45,104 bases of DNA from Candidatus Diapherotrites archaeon ADurb.Bin253 (GCA_002069705.1 MWBV01000005.1:1-45104); one strand, 5' to 3'. Numbered from the stretch's first letter, positions 1 through 8,254 are shown. Numbers and translations are program-made. Notes: generated by a model not told the origin, from the letters alone.

Positions 1-1
1 A

Positions 2-643
2 ACTTGTAGTAATGGTGAAACTTGTGAATCATGTCCAACAGATTGTGGTGTATGTCCAGATAATATTAAACCAGTTGTAAATATAATTAATCCAATAAAT
101 ACAACTTATACTTCACACAGAACAAATTTAACTTTCAGCGTTTATGATGATAATTTAAAATCATGTACTTACAAATTAAATGATGTTCCTCAAGCTAATG
201 TTCTTTCTTTGAAGAATGGAGTAAACATAATTACAGGAATAACTTCTGTTATGGGAATAAATACATGGACTGTAACTTGTGTAGATTATTCAGGAAATGT
301 TGGAAGTGATTCAGTTACATTTACAGTTAAAAAAGGTTGCACATCTTGTTGTGGAGATGGAATATGTGATCCATCAGCAGGTGAAACATGTTCAACATGC
401 CCTTATGATTGTGGAGTTTGTCCAAAAGAGTGTACTACTTGTAAAGATTCTAAACCTTTAGATGATAGATATTATACACCTACAGGGAAAGTAACAATAG
501 TCCATGATGATTCAGATGATTTGCCAAATAAACAAGAAAAATCTTTAAAGGCAAATAAAACACCATTGATAGCTTTAATACTTATTGCAGGTATTTTAAT
601 TTTATTGATTTTGGTGATTATAATAAGACTTACTAGAAGATAA
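2..643 (+). CDS. Cys-rich surface protein with C-terminal membrane anchor (5' partial)
   Basis: The reading frame is open from base 2, so the start lies upstream of the window. The visible part begins and ends with the same Cys-rich module (GE-x-C-x2-C-P-x-D-C-G-x-C-P), at about residues 6-19 and 125-140 of the fragment. Between them is an Ig-like beta-rich stretch that ends in a SDSVTFTV-type strand. A spacer follows, then a strongly hydrophobic helix (LIALILIAGILILLILVIII) and a short basic RLTRR tail. This is the layout of an exported protein held by one C-terminal membrane segment, cytoplasmic end positive. The Cys modules probably form disulfides, which fits the thiol-redox genes elsewhere in the window. 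The function is unknown; adhesion or cell-envelope structure is inference. An internal ATG at 209 is not a real start, because the frame and the Cys module continue upstream. Confidence 0.8.
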   Translation, partial: TCSNGETCESCPTDCGVCPDNIKPVVNIINPINTTYTSHRTNLTFSVYDDNLKSCTYKLNDVPQANVLSLKNGVNIITGITSVMGINTWTVTCVDYSGNVGSDSVTFTVKKGCTSCCGDGICDPSAGETCSTCPYDCGVCPKECTTCKDSKPLDDRYYTPTGKVTIVHDDSDDLPNKQEKSLKANKTPLIALILIAGILILLILVIIIRLTRR

Positions 644-670
644 ATAATTATATATTAAGTGATATTATTA

Positions 671-679
671 TTTATATAC
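671..679 (+). promoter_or_regulatory. TATA-like box of the acyltransferase gene
   Basis: TTTATATAC lies 22 nt (centre) before the ATG at 697. That spacing matches leaderless transcription seen across this window and favours 697 over the in-frame TTG at 682. Confidence 0.5.
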
Positions 680-696
680 ATTTGAGGCAAATTAAT

Positions 697-1596
697 ATGA
701 TAATTCGCTCTTTAAAAGATATATACAATTTGGGTAAAGAATTTTCTTATTTTAAAAGAGAATATCCAAAGATAAAATCTGTTTTTGAGGATTTTGATAC
801 TTCTGAAAATCCAAGAGAATCTCTTGAAAAGATTATTAGTGCTGCTAAATTAAATCCTCTTACAGATGAGTTTCTTAAAATAAGCAAAACTTATGATATG
901 ATTTTAAGAGCAGAACAAAATGCTAAGTATAATGGGTGGGCTAATGCTTGTTTAAGTGCTGTAGATGAGATGAAGTTAAATGTTGAAGTTTTATCTAAGG
1001 ATAATATTCCTTTTGACTATTCTTCTTTGTATGTTTCAAATCACCCATATGGGCTTTTAGATAGTGCTTCACTTTTGGGAAAATTAGGAAGTGCCTTGAA
1101 TGAGAAGGGAAAGAATGTTAAGTTTATTGCTATGAATCAACTAAGAATTATAGAAGGTATAGAAGAGATATTGCATTTTGTTCATTGTACTACTTCTAGC
1201 TCTAATTTAAAGTCATTAAGAGATTCAATGTCTTATTTGAAGAATGGGGGGAATTTAGCTATTTGTCCTGCAGGAACAATGTCTGGTCCTGGACTTAGAG
1301 AGTATCCTTGGAAAAATGAAATGGCTCCTTTGATTTACCATTCAGAATATGTTGTTCCAATCTGGACTTCTGGACCAAATCATGAGGGATTGTATAATCT
1401 TCTTGCAAGATCTAAGAGAACAGAGAAATTAAGGAGAGTTTTATCTCTTAGGGAGGCCTGGAATAAAGAAGGTAAGGATTTAGTTATTAATATTGGAGAA
1501 CCAATCCCTTCAAAAGAACTTATGAAAATAAAAAACCCAAAAGAGAGAATACAATATTTAAGAAAGAAATCTGAAGCTTTGAAGGTTAAAGTTTAA
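697..1596 (+). CDS. Lysophospholipid acyltransferase-like protein (PlsC/hemolysin-type)
   Basis: A 299-aa soluble protein of the PlsC/LPLAT acyltransferase superfamily. Motif I is NHPYGLLD, with His116 and Asp122 spaced by five residues, as in the hemolysin-type acyltransferase branch (NHPxGGLD). The glycine/proline block CPAGTMSGPG near residues 190-199 takes the place of the substrate-binding FPEGTRS motif, and VVPIW with a conserved-looking INIGEPI follows. The family transfers acyl groups to lysolipids or other acceptors at the membrane face; the actual acceptor is unknown. For an archaeon with isoprenoid ether lipids this is odd, so the substrate may be a lipoprotein, a scavenged host or bacterial lipid, or a sugar. 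The start at 697 is chosen from the TATA-like box 22 nt upstream; a TTG at 682 would add five residues. Confidence 0.75.
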   Translation: MIIRSLKDIYNLGKEFSYFKREYPKIKSVFEDFDTSENPRESLEKIISAAKLNPLTDEFLKISKTYDMILRAEQNAKYNGWANACLSAVDEMKLNVEVLSKDNIPFDYSSLYVSNHPYGLLDSASLLGKLGSALNEKGKNVKFIAMNQLRIIEGIEEILHFVHCTTSSSNLKSLRDSMSYLKNGGNLAICPAGTMSGPGLREYPWKNEMAPLIYHSEYVVPIWTSGPNHEGLYNLLARSKRTEKLRRVLSLREAWNKEGKDLVINIGEPIPSKELMKIKNPKERIQYLRKKSEALKVKV

Positions 1597-1635
1597 TTTA
1601 TTTCTTCTTTAGTAAGCTTTAAAAATTAAAAGATG

Positions 1636-1672
1636 TATGATTTCTTGTAGTTTTAACTACAGATAAATCATA
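1636..1672. repeat. Hairpin/inverted repeat just upstream of tRNA-Asp
   Basis: The arms TATGATTT (1636-1643) and AAATCATA (1665-1672) are perfectly complementary. Inside them TGTAGT (1646-1651) pairs with ACTACA (1656-1661) around a four-base loop. The structure ends one base before the tRNA-Asp 5' end. It shares the TGTAG core with the repeats downstream of the tRNA. It has no T-run, so it is not an obvious terminator. Confidence 0.6.
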
Positions 1673-1673
1673 G

Positions 1674-1745
1674 GCCTCGATAGTTTAGTGGCTAAAACAC
1701 TTGCCTGTCGCGCAGGAGTCCCGGGTTCGATTCCCGGTCGGGGCG
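1674..1745 (+). tRNA. tRNA-Asp (GTC)
   Basis: This 72-nt cloverleaf has acceptor GCCTCGA pairing with TCGGGGC and a D-loop with AGTGGCTA. The anticodon stem CTTGC/GCAGG holds loop CTGTCGC, giving anticodon GTC. The T-arm is CCGGG-TTCGATT-CCCGG, and the discriminator is G73. CCA is not encoded. A TTTTT run follows directly and probably ends transcription. Confidence 0.96.
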
Positions 1746-2042
1746 TTTTTCTATAGAACAGGGTTTTTAGGTGACTACAAAAAATGCTATTTGTAGACAC
1801 CCAGAACAAAAGTTTTAAAAATGTAGTCACCCAAATTAGAAGTAAATATTTTTGTAACCAGTTTGTAGTCGGGTAATTTTAGAAACTCTAAATTTTTGGA
1901 CATAGTAAATTAAAGATTTAATTTTTATCTTAAATTAAGATTCTGACAAAAGTTTAAAAGGCTTATTTTACAATAGTATATTAGATTATGGATTATATTA
2001 TTTTTAAATTTCAAATATTGCCAATTTATTATAGTTAGAAAA
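1746..2042 (+). repeat. Gene-free stretch with a family of TGTAG(T/A)C-ACC arms
   Basis: This stretch of about 300 bases has no ORF. It contains one arm, GGTGACTACAAA (1770-1781), and three downstream complements. These are TTTGTAGACACC (1790-1801; 12 bp, one mismatch, 8-nt loop), TGTAGTCACC (1822-1831; perfect for the first 10 bases) and TTTGTAGTC (1862-1870; perfect for the last 9). The first hairpin extends outward through GTT/AAC across an internal loop. The three pairings are mutually exclusive. They could be decayed copies of a mobile repeat or a structured RNA with alternative folds; nothing in the sequence decides. Confidence 0.5.
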
Positions 2043-2330
2043 ATGGAAGAGAGGTTAATAGCAGCAGCATTTGGTTGTGTTGGAGGTTTGACAAGGAGTT
2101 TTATTGGAATATTCAAGGCAAAGGCACGACATGACAAGATAAAATTAGGATATGTTGTTAGAACAATGAAATTATCTTTTTTTTCAGGTGCTTTAATTGG
2201 TGCATTATTAGGTTTTAATTATCTTGTAAGTTTTATTGCAGGATATGTTGGTAGTGATGCAATGGAAGGAGCAGTAGATTCTATTAAAAGAACAAAATTT
2301 GGTAAAAAACATCTTAAAAATTTAAAATAA
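2043..2330 (+). CDS. Small membrane protein, holin-like pattern
   Basis: This is a 95-aa protein. The N-terminal part (residues 5-25, AAAFGCVGGLTRSFIGIF) is glycine-rich and amphipathic. A basic linker follows, then a hydrophobic Gly/Ala-rich helix pair (about 47-75) ending in AGYVGSDAMEGAV, and a Lys-rich tail. The small size, two helices, Gly-rich packing and the AGYxGSDxxEG stretch recall phage holins and similar small archaeal membrane proteins, but no family is firmly recognised. The upstream 300 bases hold only tRNA-Asp and the TGTAG repeats, so the gene could be a leftover of an element that entered next to the tRNA. That is inference. A TATA-like TTTTAAATTT lies about 37 nt before the ATG. 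Confidence 0.6.
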   Translation: MEERLIAAAFGCVGGLTRSFIGIFKAKARHDKIKLGYVVRTMKLSFFSGALIGALLGFNYLVSFIAGYVGSDAMEGAVDSIKRTKFGKKHLKNLK

Positions 2331-2400
2331 TTTTAAGTATGTTCATATTTATACATTTAACCCAGTTTTTCCTTTTGTTTTTAAAATTTATATTGTTTAG

Positions 2401-2410
2401 TTTTTTAAAC
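2401..2410 (+). promoter_or_regulatory. TATA-like box of the lipase gene
   Basis: TTTTTTAAAC is centred about 25 nt before the ATG at 2431, with no Shine-Dalgarno in between. This is the leaderless arrangement. Confidence 0.5.
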
Positions 2411-2430
2411 CCTAATATACTAGTATTTAT

Positions 2431-4611
2431 ATGAGAGTGATAGTTGGATTTATGGTGCTTTTTGGAGTTGTATTATTATTTTTAATGTCGAGATTTAATT
2501 TCTCAGATACAGTTGATTCAATTCTTTTAAGTTTGGTTGCAGGAATAATTGTATTTATATTTGTTTCAGGTTTAACTTACTCTAGTTTAAGTAATAGAAG
2601 CGATAAGTTAAATAATACTGAAAGTAAAATAAAGAAGAGGAAGAAAAAAGCTAATTTAGTTGGTTTAATTTTTATGGTTGTTTTTATGATTGTTTTCTTT
2701 AATTTTTATCTTCATATTAAAACAATGCTTGGAAATGATTTACTTGTTTCTTTGAATATAGAAGAAGAGAATTTTGTAATTAAGAATGGAGAAGAAGTAA
2801 ATATTGAAATAACAGCGAAGGTTTTAACAAATCCTTTCTGTAAAGCTAATTGTTCTCTTACATTAAGAGATTTAAGCAACGATGAATTAATATATGAGGA
2901 TAATATTTTTATTAAAGTATCAAGTCCTTTATCTAAAGAATATAAGATATCTTCTGCTTGGGAACAATCAGGTCAAAAGTTATACAAGGTCACTCTTCAT
3001 TGTAATAATGTGAAAGATAGATTTTGTTATTCTTATAACCCTTCTCCTGCCTTAAGAACAAGAATTATTTCTGTTGACCATGATTTAAATGAAATACAAG
3101 AATTAATAAAAAATAATTTAAAAAATAATATTAAAGATATGAATACAGAGGTTTATATTATAGATAATAATTTAGGAGATTTTAATTTTGATAAACCTTA
3201 CTTAAATTTATCAGATTTAAGAGAAAATAGCATTATTATTAATAACTCTTTGATTTCTATTAAAGAAAACATGAGTTCTTTAAGTTCATTGTATTTATCT
3301 CAGGATTATTTTAAACTTGGAACTGATGTTTATAATTTGAATCAAGAGATTGTAAAATTAAATTCTTCTTTTAATGAATTGAATTCTTCTTATTTTGGAA
3401 ATATTAGTTTGTATAATCTTGTTTTAGCCAATTTGTCCATTATGCATCAAGAGATTATTTATCTTGAGGATTATAATTTTAGTGAATATTCACTCGAACT
3501 TGCAAAATCTTTTATTAATGACTTTAATTCATTTATCTCAATAATGGAAGATAAGAATAGCGCTTCTTTTAAACTTGAGAAATTTAATGAACTTTCTTTA
3601 AAGAAAGAAAATCTTAGTTTTGTTTTACAAGATGAACTGATTAATAATATTTCTAGAGAAAATAAACTGAATATTTCTATTTATGATGTTAATTTACCTA
3701 AATTTAATATTGAATATAAAAATTATACTTTAGATTTTGTTTTGGGAGAGCCTTCTCCTATTTGTTGTTTACATAATGAATGTTATGATTGTATAGATGA
3801 TGCTTCTTTGAATTATCCTATTATTTTTGTCCATGGGCATAGTTTCAATGAAAAGATTTCTCCTGAATTAAGTATGGATTCTTTTGGAGGGATGGCAGGT
3901 CAATTAGAAAAAGATGGGGGATATTTAGATGCAGGTTATTTTTATAGAAGCCAGTATGATGAAGGTTCAAAAGGGTATCTTGGAAGAGTTAATAGCACCA
4001 TTGTTGTTGAGGCCACTTACTATATAGATACTGTTGTTACAGATGATGGTTCATTTATGCTTACTTCTAAATGGGAGAGTATTGATACTTATGCTTCTCG
4101 TTTAAATGATATTGTTTCTAATGTTAAATATATTACAGGTAAAGATAAAGTAATTATTGTTGCCCATAGTATGGGAGGGTTAGTTACAAGAAAATATATT
4201 CAACTTTATGGGGAGGATAGTTTAGAAAAAATAGTTCTTATAGGAATACCTAATCATGGAGTGGATGGTTTTGTTTTAAATTATTGTGCAGTTTTTGGTG
4301 CTGATTTGGAATGTAGTGAGATGAATAAAAGCAGCGAATTTATCTTAAATTTAAATAGTGTTCCATTGCCAGATATTCCTATTTATAATTTAGTTGGTGT
4401 TGGATGTTTTTGGGAGGGTTCTGATGGAGATGGAATAGTTAAGAGTTCAAGTGCATATTTAGATGGAGCTGAAAATATTTATGTTAATGGAACTTGTAAT
4501 CTTGTAGATTTTTTCCATGTTAGGATGGTTCATCCAAGTCTTCATCCAGAAATATATAATATTGTTAAAGAAAAAATAGAGATAAAAGAGGTTTATACCT
4601 CTGTTGCATAA
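2431..4611 (+). CDS. Membrane-anchored alpha/beta-hydrolase (lipase-like)
   Basis: A 726-aa protein. Three hydrophobic segments fill the first 100 residues (about 3-19, 28-50 and 75-95). A long Asn/Ser/Leu-rich region (100-430) follows, with beta-sandwich then coiled-coil character, and the C-terminal third is an alpha/beta-hydrolase. The hydrolase shows the oxyanion-type FVHGHSF (His468-Gly469) and the nucleophile elbow AHSMGG with Ser580. Asp665 or Asp667 lies in GSDGDGIV, and His696 or His701 is near the end; these are candidate Asp and His of the triad. The order matches triacylglycerol lipases and lipase-like esterases. The catalytic domain is probably outside the cell, on a long stalk. 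Possible substrates are lipids or other esters from neighbouring cells, which would suit a symbiotic archaeon; the substrate is not visible from sequence. Its 3' end overlaps the convergent gene by 19 nt. Confidence 0.8.
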   Translation: MRVIVGFMVLFGVVLLFLMSRFNFSDTVDSILLSLVAGIIVFIFVSGLTYSSLSNRSDKLNNTESKIKKRKKKANLVGLIFMVVFMIVFFNFYLHIKTMLGNDLLVSLNIEEENFVIKNGEEVNIEITAKVLTNPFCKANCSLTLRDLSNDELIYEDNIFIKVSSPLSKEYKISSAWEQSGQKLYKVTLHCNNVKDRFCYSYNPSPALRTRIISVDHDLNEIQELIKNNLKNNIKDMNTEVYIIDNNLGDFNFDKPYLNLSDLRENSIIINNSLISIKENMSSLSSLYLSQDYFKLGTDVYNLNQEIVKLNSSFNELNSSYFGNISLYNLVLANLSIMHQEIIYLEDYNFSEYSLELAKSFINDFNSFISIMEDKNSASFKLEKFNELSLKKENLSFVLQDELINNISRENKLNISIYDVNLPKFNIEYKNYTLDFVLGEPSPICCLHNECYDCIDDASLNYPIIFVHGHSFNEKISPELSMDSFGGMAGQLEKDGGYLDAGYFYRSQYDEGSKGYLGRVNSTIVVEATYYIDTVVTDDGSFMLTSKWESIDTYASRLNDIVSNVKYITGKDKVIIVAHSMGGLVTRKYIQLYGEDSLEKIVLIGIPNHGVDGFVLNYCAVFGADLECSEMNKSSEFILNLNSVPLPDIPIYNLVGVGCFWEGSDGDGIVKSSSAYLDGAENIYVNGTCNLVDFFHVRMVHPSLHPEIYNIVKEKIEIKEVYTSVA

Positions 4612-5108
4612 TAACACACACAATCTACTTTAGATGAATAAAGGCATTTTTGGTTTTCTGCTTCTCCAGTACATTCTAGTTTTGTAGGTGTAACACTTTC
4701 AATTAAACATTTTCTTACAGTATAAACATTATACCTATCAGGACCTATTCCTGCGGACTGATAGTAAACAGATACTGTGTAATTTTTCTTATCAAATTCT
4801 CTTTCACAATCTCCAGAGCTTGAAATAGTATAATTGAATAAATTATCTTGTTCTTTGTCTTGTCCAAACTTAGTATCTATTGTAAACCTTTTTTCTACAA
4901 TTCTATTTTTTGACCAAAATTTAATATCATTTTCATCTAGTATTGATTGGGGTGTTAAACTATAAAATAACCCTGGACCAATATTAGAATAAGGAACCTT
5001 CCCTCTATAATCTGAGTCAGAGTTTTTGGATTCTGTAAGAATCAATACTACAACCCCTGTGCTGAATAATGCAAAAATTAAAACTAGTGCAACTACTTCT
5101 TTTCCCAT
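4593..5108 (-). CDS. Single-pass anchored protein of unknown function
   Basis: A 171-aa protein with an N-terminal hydrophobic helix (residues 4-24, VVALVLIFALFSTGVVVLIL) that serves as a signal anchor, followed by an outside domain. The domain is beta-rich, and its five C-terminal-half cysteines end in CLYSSKVDCVCYY. No family is recognised. The ATG is supported by a TATA-like TTTAAA box centred near 5134, 26 nt upstream, on the minus strand. The gene runs convergently into the lipase gene and their ends overlap, so transcripts from both would be antisense there. The Cys content suggests disulfide bonds. Confidence 0.7.
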   Translation of the reverse strand: MGKEVVALVLIFALFSTGVVVLILTESKNSDSDYRGKVPYSNIGPGLFYSLTPQSILDENDIKFWSKNRIVEKRFTIDTKFGQDKEQDNLFNYTISSSGDCEREFDKKNYTVSVYYQSAGIGPDRYNVYTVRKCLIESVTPTKLECTGEAENQKCLYSSKVDCVCYYATEV

Positions 5109-5156
5109 ATATGTTTAATGTAAATAAGGTTTAAATTATTTACTTTTATATTCTTA

Positions 5157-5603
5157 TTAGAGTTCTTTGTTGTAGTATTTCATTATCATCTTTCTATAGA
5201 TGTTTATTGCAATTAAGAAAACTATAAATGCAATAATTTGGGGTATTGTTGTTATGTATGCTATTAATTTGTTCTTTTCTATAAGATATTTTGATACAAA
5301 GAAAAGCGTTGGATAATAGAATATTGCAGTTAGGATAAATGATCCTGGTGCAAAATAGGATATGTCTTCAATTATATTTTTTTCTGAATATTTCTGTTTT
5401 CTGGTTTTATCATATAATCTCATTGCAAACCAGAACAGAGAAGCTCCTATCATTGCTCCTAGAACTATTAAGTATGAAAGTAAATCTGCAGAAATATCTA
5501 ATTTATAAAATAAATTACCTGATATTTGTATCCCAACTATTGCCCCTAATTCTCCAAATAGTATCTCTTTGTTAAAATTTATTGTTTCTTTAGTTATCCT
5601 CAT
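5157..5603 (-). CDS. Four-helix membrane protein of unknown function
   Basis: A 148-aa protein with about four transmembrane helices (near residues 13-35, 42-60, 85-108 and 118-140) and basic loops (RLYDKTRKQKYSEKN). No family is recognised. The ATG lies inside the last codons of the upstream glycosyltransferase gene (14-nt overlap), so translation is coupled and the gene is the third of the nuclease-GT2-membrane protein operon. A role with the glycosyltransferase, such as handling a lipid-linked sugar, is plausible from the coupling but not shown by any motif. Confidence 0.75.
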   Translation of the reverse strand: MRITKETINFNKEILFGELGAIVGIQISGNLFYKLDISADLLSYLIVLGAMIGASLFWFAMRLYDKTRKQKYSEKNIIEDISYFAPGSFILTAIFYYPTLFFVSKYLIEKNKLIAYITTIPQIIAFIVFLIAINIYRKMIMKYYNKEL

Positions 5604-6366
5604 TTTTATTGAAATATTTTAATTTTCCTCCTATTTTAAATTTATGTCCTAATAATAGTTTTATATCAAGATAAATATACAGAAAAACCATCTTCCAAAA
5701 ACCGTGTTCTTCAAATCTTCTTGGAGAAGTAAATATTTTCTTAGGTTTTTTTAAAATACCAAATTTATATCCTTTTTTTACTATGTATTTTGCATATCTA
5801 GAATCTTCTCCAAATTCAATAGTTTCATCAAATCCCCCCACTTTTTTGTATATTTTTGTTTTAATGAATATTCCATTTCCCATCTTTGGATTTTTTGTAT
5901 TTTCAAATAATCTTAAAAAAAAGTTTGTTAAACTATATATTAAGATATATCCAAGGTGTTTTGATGGCTTGCAGGTTTTTATTGTATTTTTTAATTCTAT
6001 TTTTTTCTTTGTATCAAATGGTTTTTGCAATGTTCCTGCAAGGTCTAATCTTCTTTCTTTAAACTCTTTGAGGGATTGCTCAATAAAATATTTAGAAGGA
6101 AGTATAGCATCTGCATCTATTACCATACATAGTTTAAACCCTTGTTTTATTGCACTTTCAATTCCTTTATTTCTCCCTTTTCCAGGCTTCCCTCCTTCAA
6201 CGATTTCACATCCATACTTTTTTGCTATTTCTTTTGTTTTATCTTTGGAATTTGCATCTGATACAATTATTTTAATGTCTTGTATTGATTGCTCTTTTAT
6301 TGAAGACAACAAATAAGAAATGGTTTTTTCTTCATTTTTTGCAGGTATTATTATCGCTAGTCCCAT
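5590..6366 (-). CDS. Family 2 glycosyltransferase
   Basis: A 258-aa GT-A fold enzyme. The N-terminus IIIPAKNEEKTI is the typical GT2 nucleotide-sugar strand. Asp36 with VSDANSKDKT and the DxD motif at Asp84-Ala-Asp86 (MVIDADAIL) bind the nucleotide sugar and metal. GNGIFIKTKIYKKVGGFDE plus EDSRYAKYI near residues 165-195 form the acceptor-side block with the catalytic ED. A short hydrophobic stretch (FWKMVFLYIYLDIKLLL) near the C-terminus may sit on the membrane. It probably moves sugars onto a lipid or envelope glycan; the sugar is unknown. Start and stop both overlap neighbours (10 nt upstream, 14 nt downstream), so it is translationally coupled within the operon. Confidence 0.88.
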   Translation of the reverse strand: MGLAIIIPAKNEEKTISYLLSSIKEQSIQDIKIIVSDANSKDKTKEIAKKYGCEIVEGGKPGKGRNKGIESAIKQGFKLCMVIDADAILPSKYFIEQSLKEFKERRLDLAGTLQKPFDTKKKIELKNTIKTCKPSKHLGYILIYSLTNFFLRLFENTKNPKMGNGIFIKTKIYKKVGGFDETIEFGEDSRYAKYIVKKGYKFGILKKPKKIFTSPRRFEEHGFWKMVFLYIYLDIKLLLGHKFKIGGKLKYFNKNEDN

Positions 6367-7223
6367 ATATCCATTTTTTCTCTTTCTTTATCTTCTTTGA
6401 ATTCTGGAAATGGATTTATTCTTTTAGATAGAATTTTTTCTGATACTTTTTCTTGTATTTCAAAATTCCATTCAGGACAAATTGATTTATATTCACACCA
6501 TTCACAGAGTATTGATTTATTTGGTAGAAATACTTTTGTATTTTGGATATCTTTTATGAGATTTTTTGTTTCTTCTTTTAGATTCTCAAGTTGTTCTCTT
6601 GTTCTTTTAGAAATTATTTTATGGTTGTATGCAAGGTAGTGCCAGACTAAAAGAACTTCTTTGTCTTGCCCATATAGTTCTTTTATTGCTATTGAATATA
6701 ATGCAAGTTGCCTGTCTTGGTCCATTTTTTCTTGTGAAGGCAAAGTTCCTGCTGTTTTGTAATCATGTATTTCATAACGGTTATTTTCTAAGTCGTAAAC
6801 TAATCTATCAATGAATCCTTTTATTTGAGTGTTTTCATCTAATTTTATTGTTATTTCTTTTTCACATTCAATTGTTCCATCTTTGAATGGATAATATTCT
6901 TGATAATAATCTGCAAGAAATTGTATCCCTTTATTAAAATAATCTGCTTGAGTTAATTGTTTTTTGACTATTAAAATATTTTGTGTTAACTCTTTTTTCC
7001 AAATTTTAATGTAGTGATTTATTATTTCGTCTAGTGTAGGGGATTTTTCAGAATTTTCTTTAACTGAATTATAAATCCATTCAAGAGTATCATGTACTGA
7101 ACTTCCAAGATGAGCTTCTATTGTTTTTTCAATTTCAGGTTTTATCTTGTCAATATATCTTAATTTATATTTTAAGGGACATTGCTCAAATGTTGATAAT
7201 TTTGAATGCGAATAAACTATCAT
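6357..7223 (-). CDS. PD-(D/E)XK nuclease with Fe-S cluster (RecB/Cas4-like)
   Basis: A 288-aa stand-alone nuclease domain. The GxxxH motif is Gly40-Ser-Ser-Val-His44, and the metal-binding core is Asp139 plus Asp154-Tyr-Lys156 (the D/E-x-K motif). The QLALY helix (QxxxY, about 171-175) follows. One cysteine near the N-terminus (Cys15) and three at the C-terminus (Cys240, Cys243, Cys249; C-x2-C-x5-C) match the 4Fe-4S arrangement of Cas4 and AddB nucleases. It likely cuts or resects DNA ends. No cas genes or CRISPR array are in the window, so a repair role is more likely than adaptation. The gene opens an operon with a glycosyltransferase, an odd partner. A TATA-like box (near 7250) lies about 27 nt before the ATG. 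Confidence 0.87.
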   Translation of the reverse strand: MIVYSHSKLSTFEQCPLKYKLRYIDKIKPEIEKTIEAHLGSSVHDTLEWIYNSVKENSEKSPTLDEIINHYIKIWKKELTQNILIVKKQLTQADYFNKGIQFLADYYQEYYPFKDGTIECEKEITIKLDENTQIKGFIDRLVYDLENNRYEIHDYKTAGTLPSQEKMDQDRQLALYSIAIKELYGQDKEVLLVWHYLAYNHKIISKRTREQLENLKEETKNLIKDIQNTKVFLPNKSILCEWCEYKSICPEWNFEIQEKVSEKILSKRINPFPEFKEDKEREKMDIWD

Positions 7224-7264
7224 TAGTTGTAAAAAATAAAGAAGATTATAAAGTTTTAGGGTAT

Positions 7265-8254
7265 TTAATCTTCAATTTCTATGTCTTCTTTGATATCTTT
7301 TGCTAAAAATCCCCACCACGGATTTCTTATTTTAACTATCTCACCTGTTTCAGCATTAACTTCTGCACGTACATGTTCTCTTACAGGAACTAGTAAGAAT
7401 AATCTTGATTTCTTTTTCATTTCAACATGATAATATCCATTTTCATCTAATTCAATTGATTCATTATATAGATGAAGCCTTTTTTGTTTTCTTTCTTTTA
7501 ATTTTTTCATAACTTGATCTGGAAGAACTATTTCTTTTGTTTCATTGTCTTTGAATGTTCCATATACTTTTCCATTTTGTTTGTAGAGTGTAACATTTGT
7601 TGAAGCATTTATGTTTTTTATTTGTATTATTGTATTTCCAGAATTACCTGCGTGGACAGTCATTACTCTTGTTCCGTTTTCAAAAGAACATTTGACATTT
7701 GAACCAGAACAAACACATCCTTCTGGACATTCTATTTCATTTTGAGTAGAACCATCTTGTAATCTTATTCTCTCTCTTTTATTTTCTCTACTTTTTTCAC
7801 CAATGCATTTGAATTCCTGCTCATCCCATCCTTCATATCCTTTCCTTATGCAACATTGATTTTGATAGCCTGGAGTTACTGTTCCACATGATGCTCCTAT
7901 TAGTTCTCCATCATCTTCTAGAAATTTCAAGCATTCTTCTTTTGTTTCAAAAGTGTATAGCCCATAATACATAAATGCTCCACAGAATTGTTTTTGAGAA
8001 CATTCTTTATTTGTGTTGTCTATCCAATATAGGTCTTTACATGAAATTTTTTCTTTATTTTCTTCAGGGCATGGAGCAAATTCACAATCTGGAGCAATTC
8101 TTCCTACATAAGAACCATCAGGACACATTTTAACATCCATTGTACAGGCAATTAATTCATCTTTTACATTAGTACTTATTTCTTCTTTTGCAATAATAAA
8201 CCCCATTGATGCAATTAGAAAAACTGTTAATATTATTACAAATTTTTTTCTCAT
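7265..8254 (-). CDS. Secreted Cys-rich protein
   Basis: A 329-aa protein with a signal peptide (MRKKFVIILTVFLIASMGFIIA). The first mature module, CTMDVKMCPDGSYVG...CEFAPCP (about 37-63), is a pattern common in secreted proteins of DPANN genomes. A Cys-rich block follows (CKDLYW, CSQKQFCGAF, CGTVTPGYQNQCC), then a second short module CPEGCVCSGSNVKC. The C-terminal half is charged, has no cysteines and looks beta-rich. About 17 cysteines suggest extensive disulfides. There is no hydrophobic C-terminal anchor, so it is probably released or held by partners. Function unknown. A TATA-like box at about 8277-8285 lies 27 nt upstream of the ATG. Confidence 0.78.
   Translation of the reverse strand: MRKKFVIILTVFLIASMGFIIAKEEISTNVKDELIACTMDVKMCPDGSYVGRIAPDCEFAPCPEENKEKISCKDLYWIDNTNKECSQKQFCGAFMYYGLYTFETKEECLKFLEDDGELIGASCGTVTPGYQNQCCIRKGYEGWDEQEFKCIGEKSRENKRERIRLQDGSTQNEIECPEGCVCSGSNVKCSFENGTRVMTVHAGNSGNTIIQIKNINASTNVTLYKQNGKVYGTFKDNETKEIVLPDQVMKKLKERKQKRLHLYNESIELDENGYYHVEMKKKSRLFLLVPVREHVRAEVNAETGEIVKIRNPWWGFLAKDIKEDIEIED

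Noticed and set aside
1746-1874. CRISPR-like array in the TGTAG repeat patch
   Set aside because: Arms are short, of both orientations, uneven in spacing (about 30 and 43 bases) and few; no cas genes are present.
1674-2330. Integrated element with att site at tRNA-Asp
   Set aside because: No integrase gene and no second copy of the tRNA 3' end is found in the window; only the holin-like gene hints at it.
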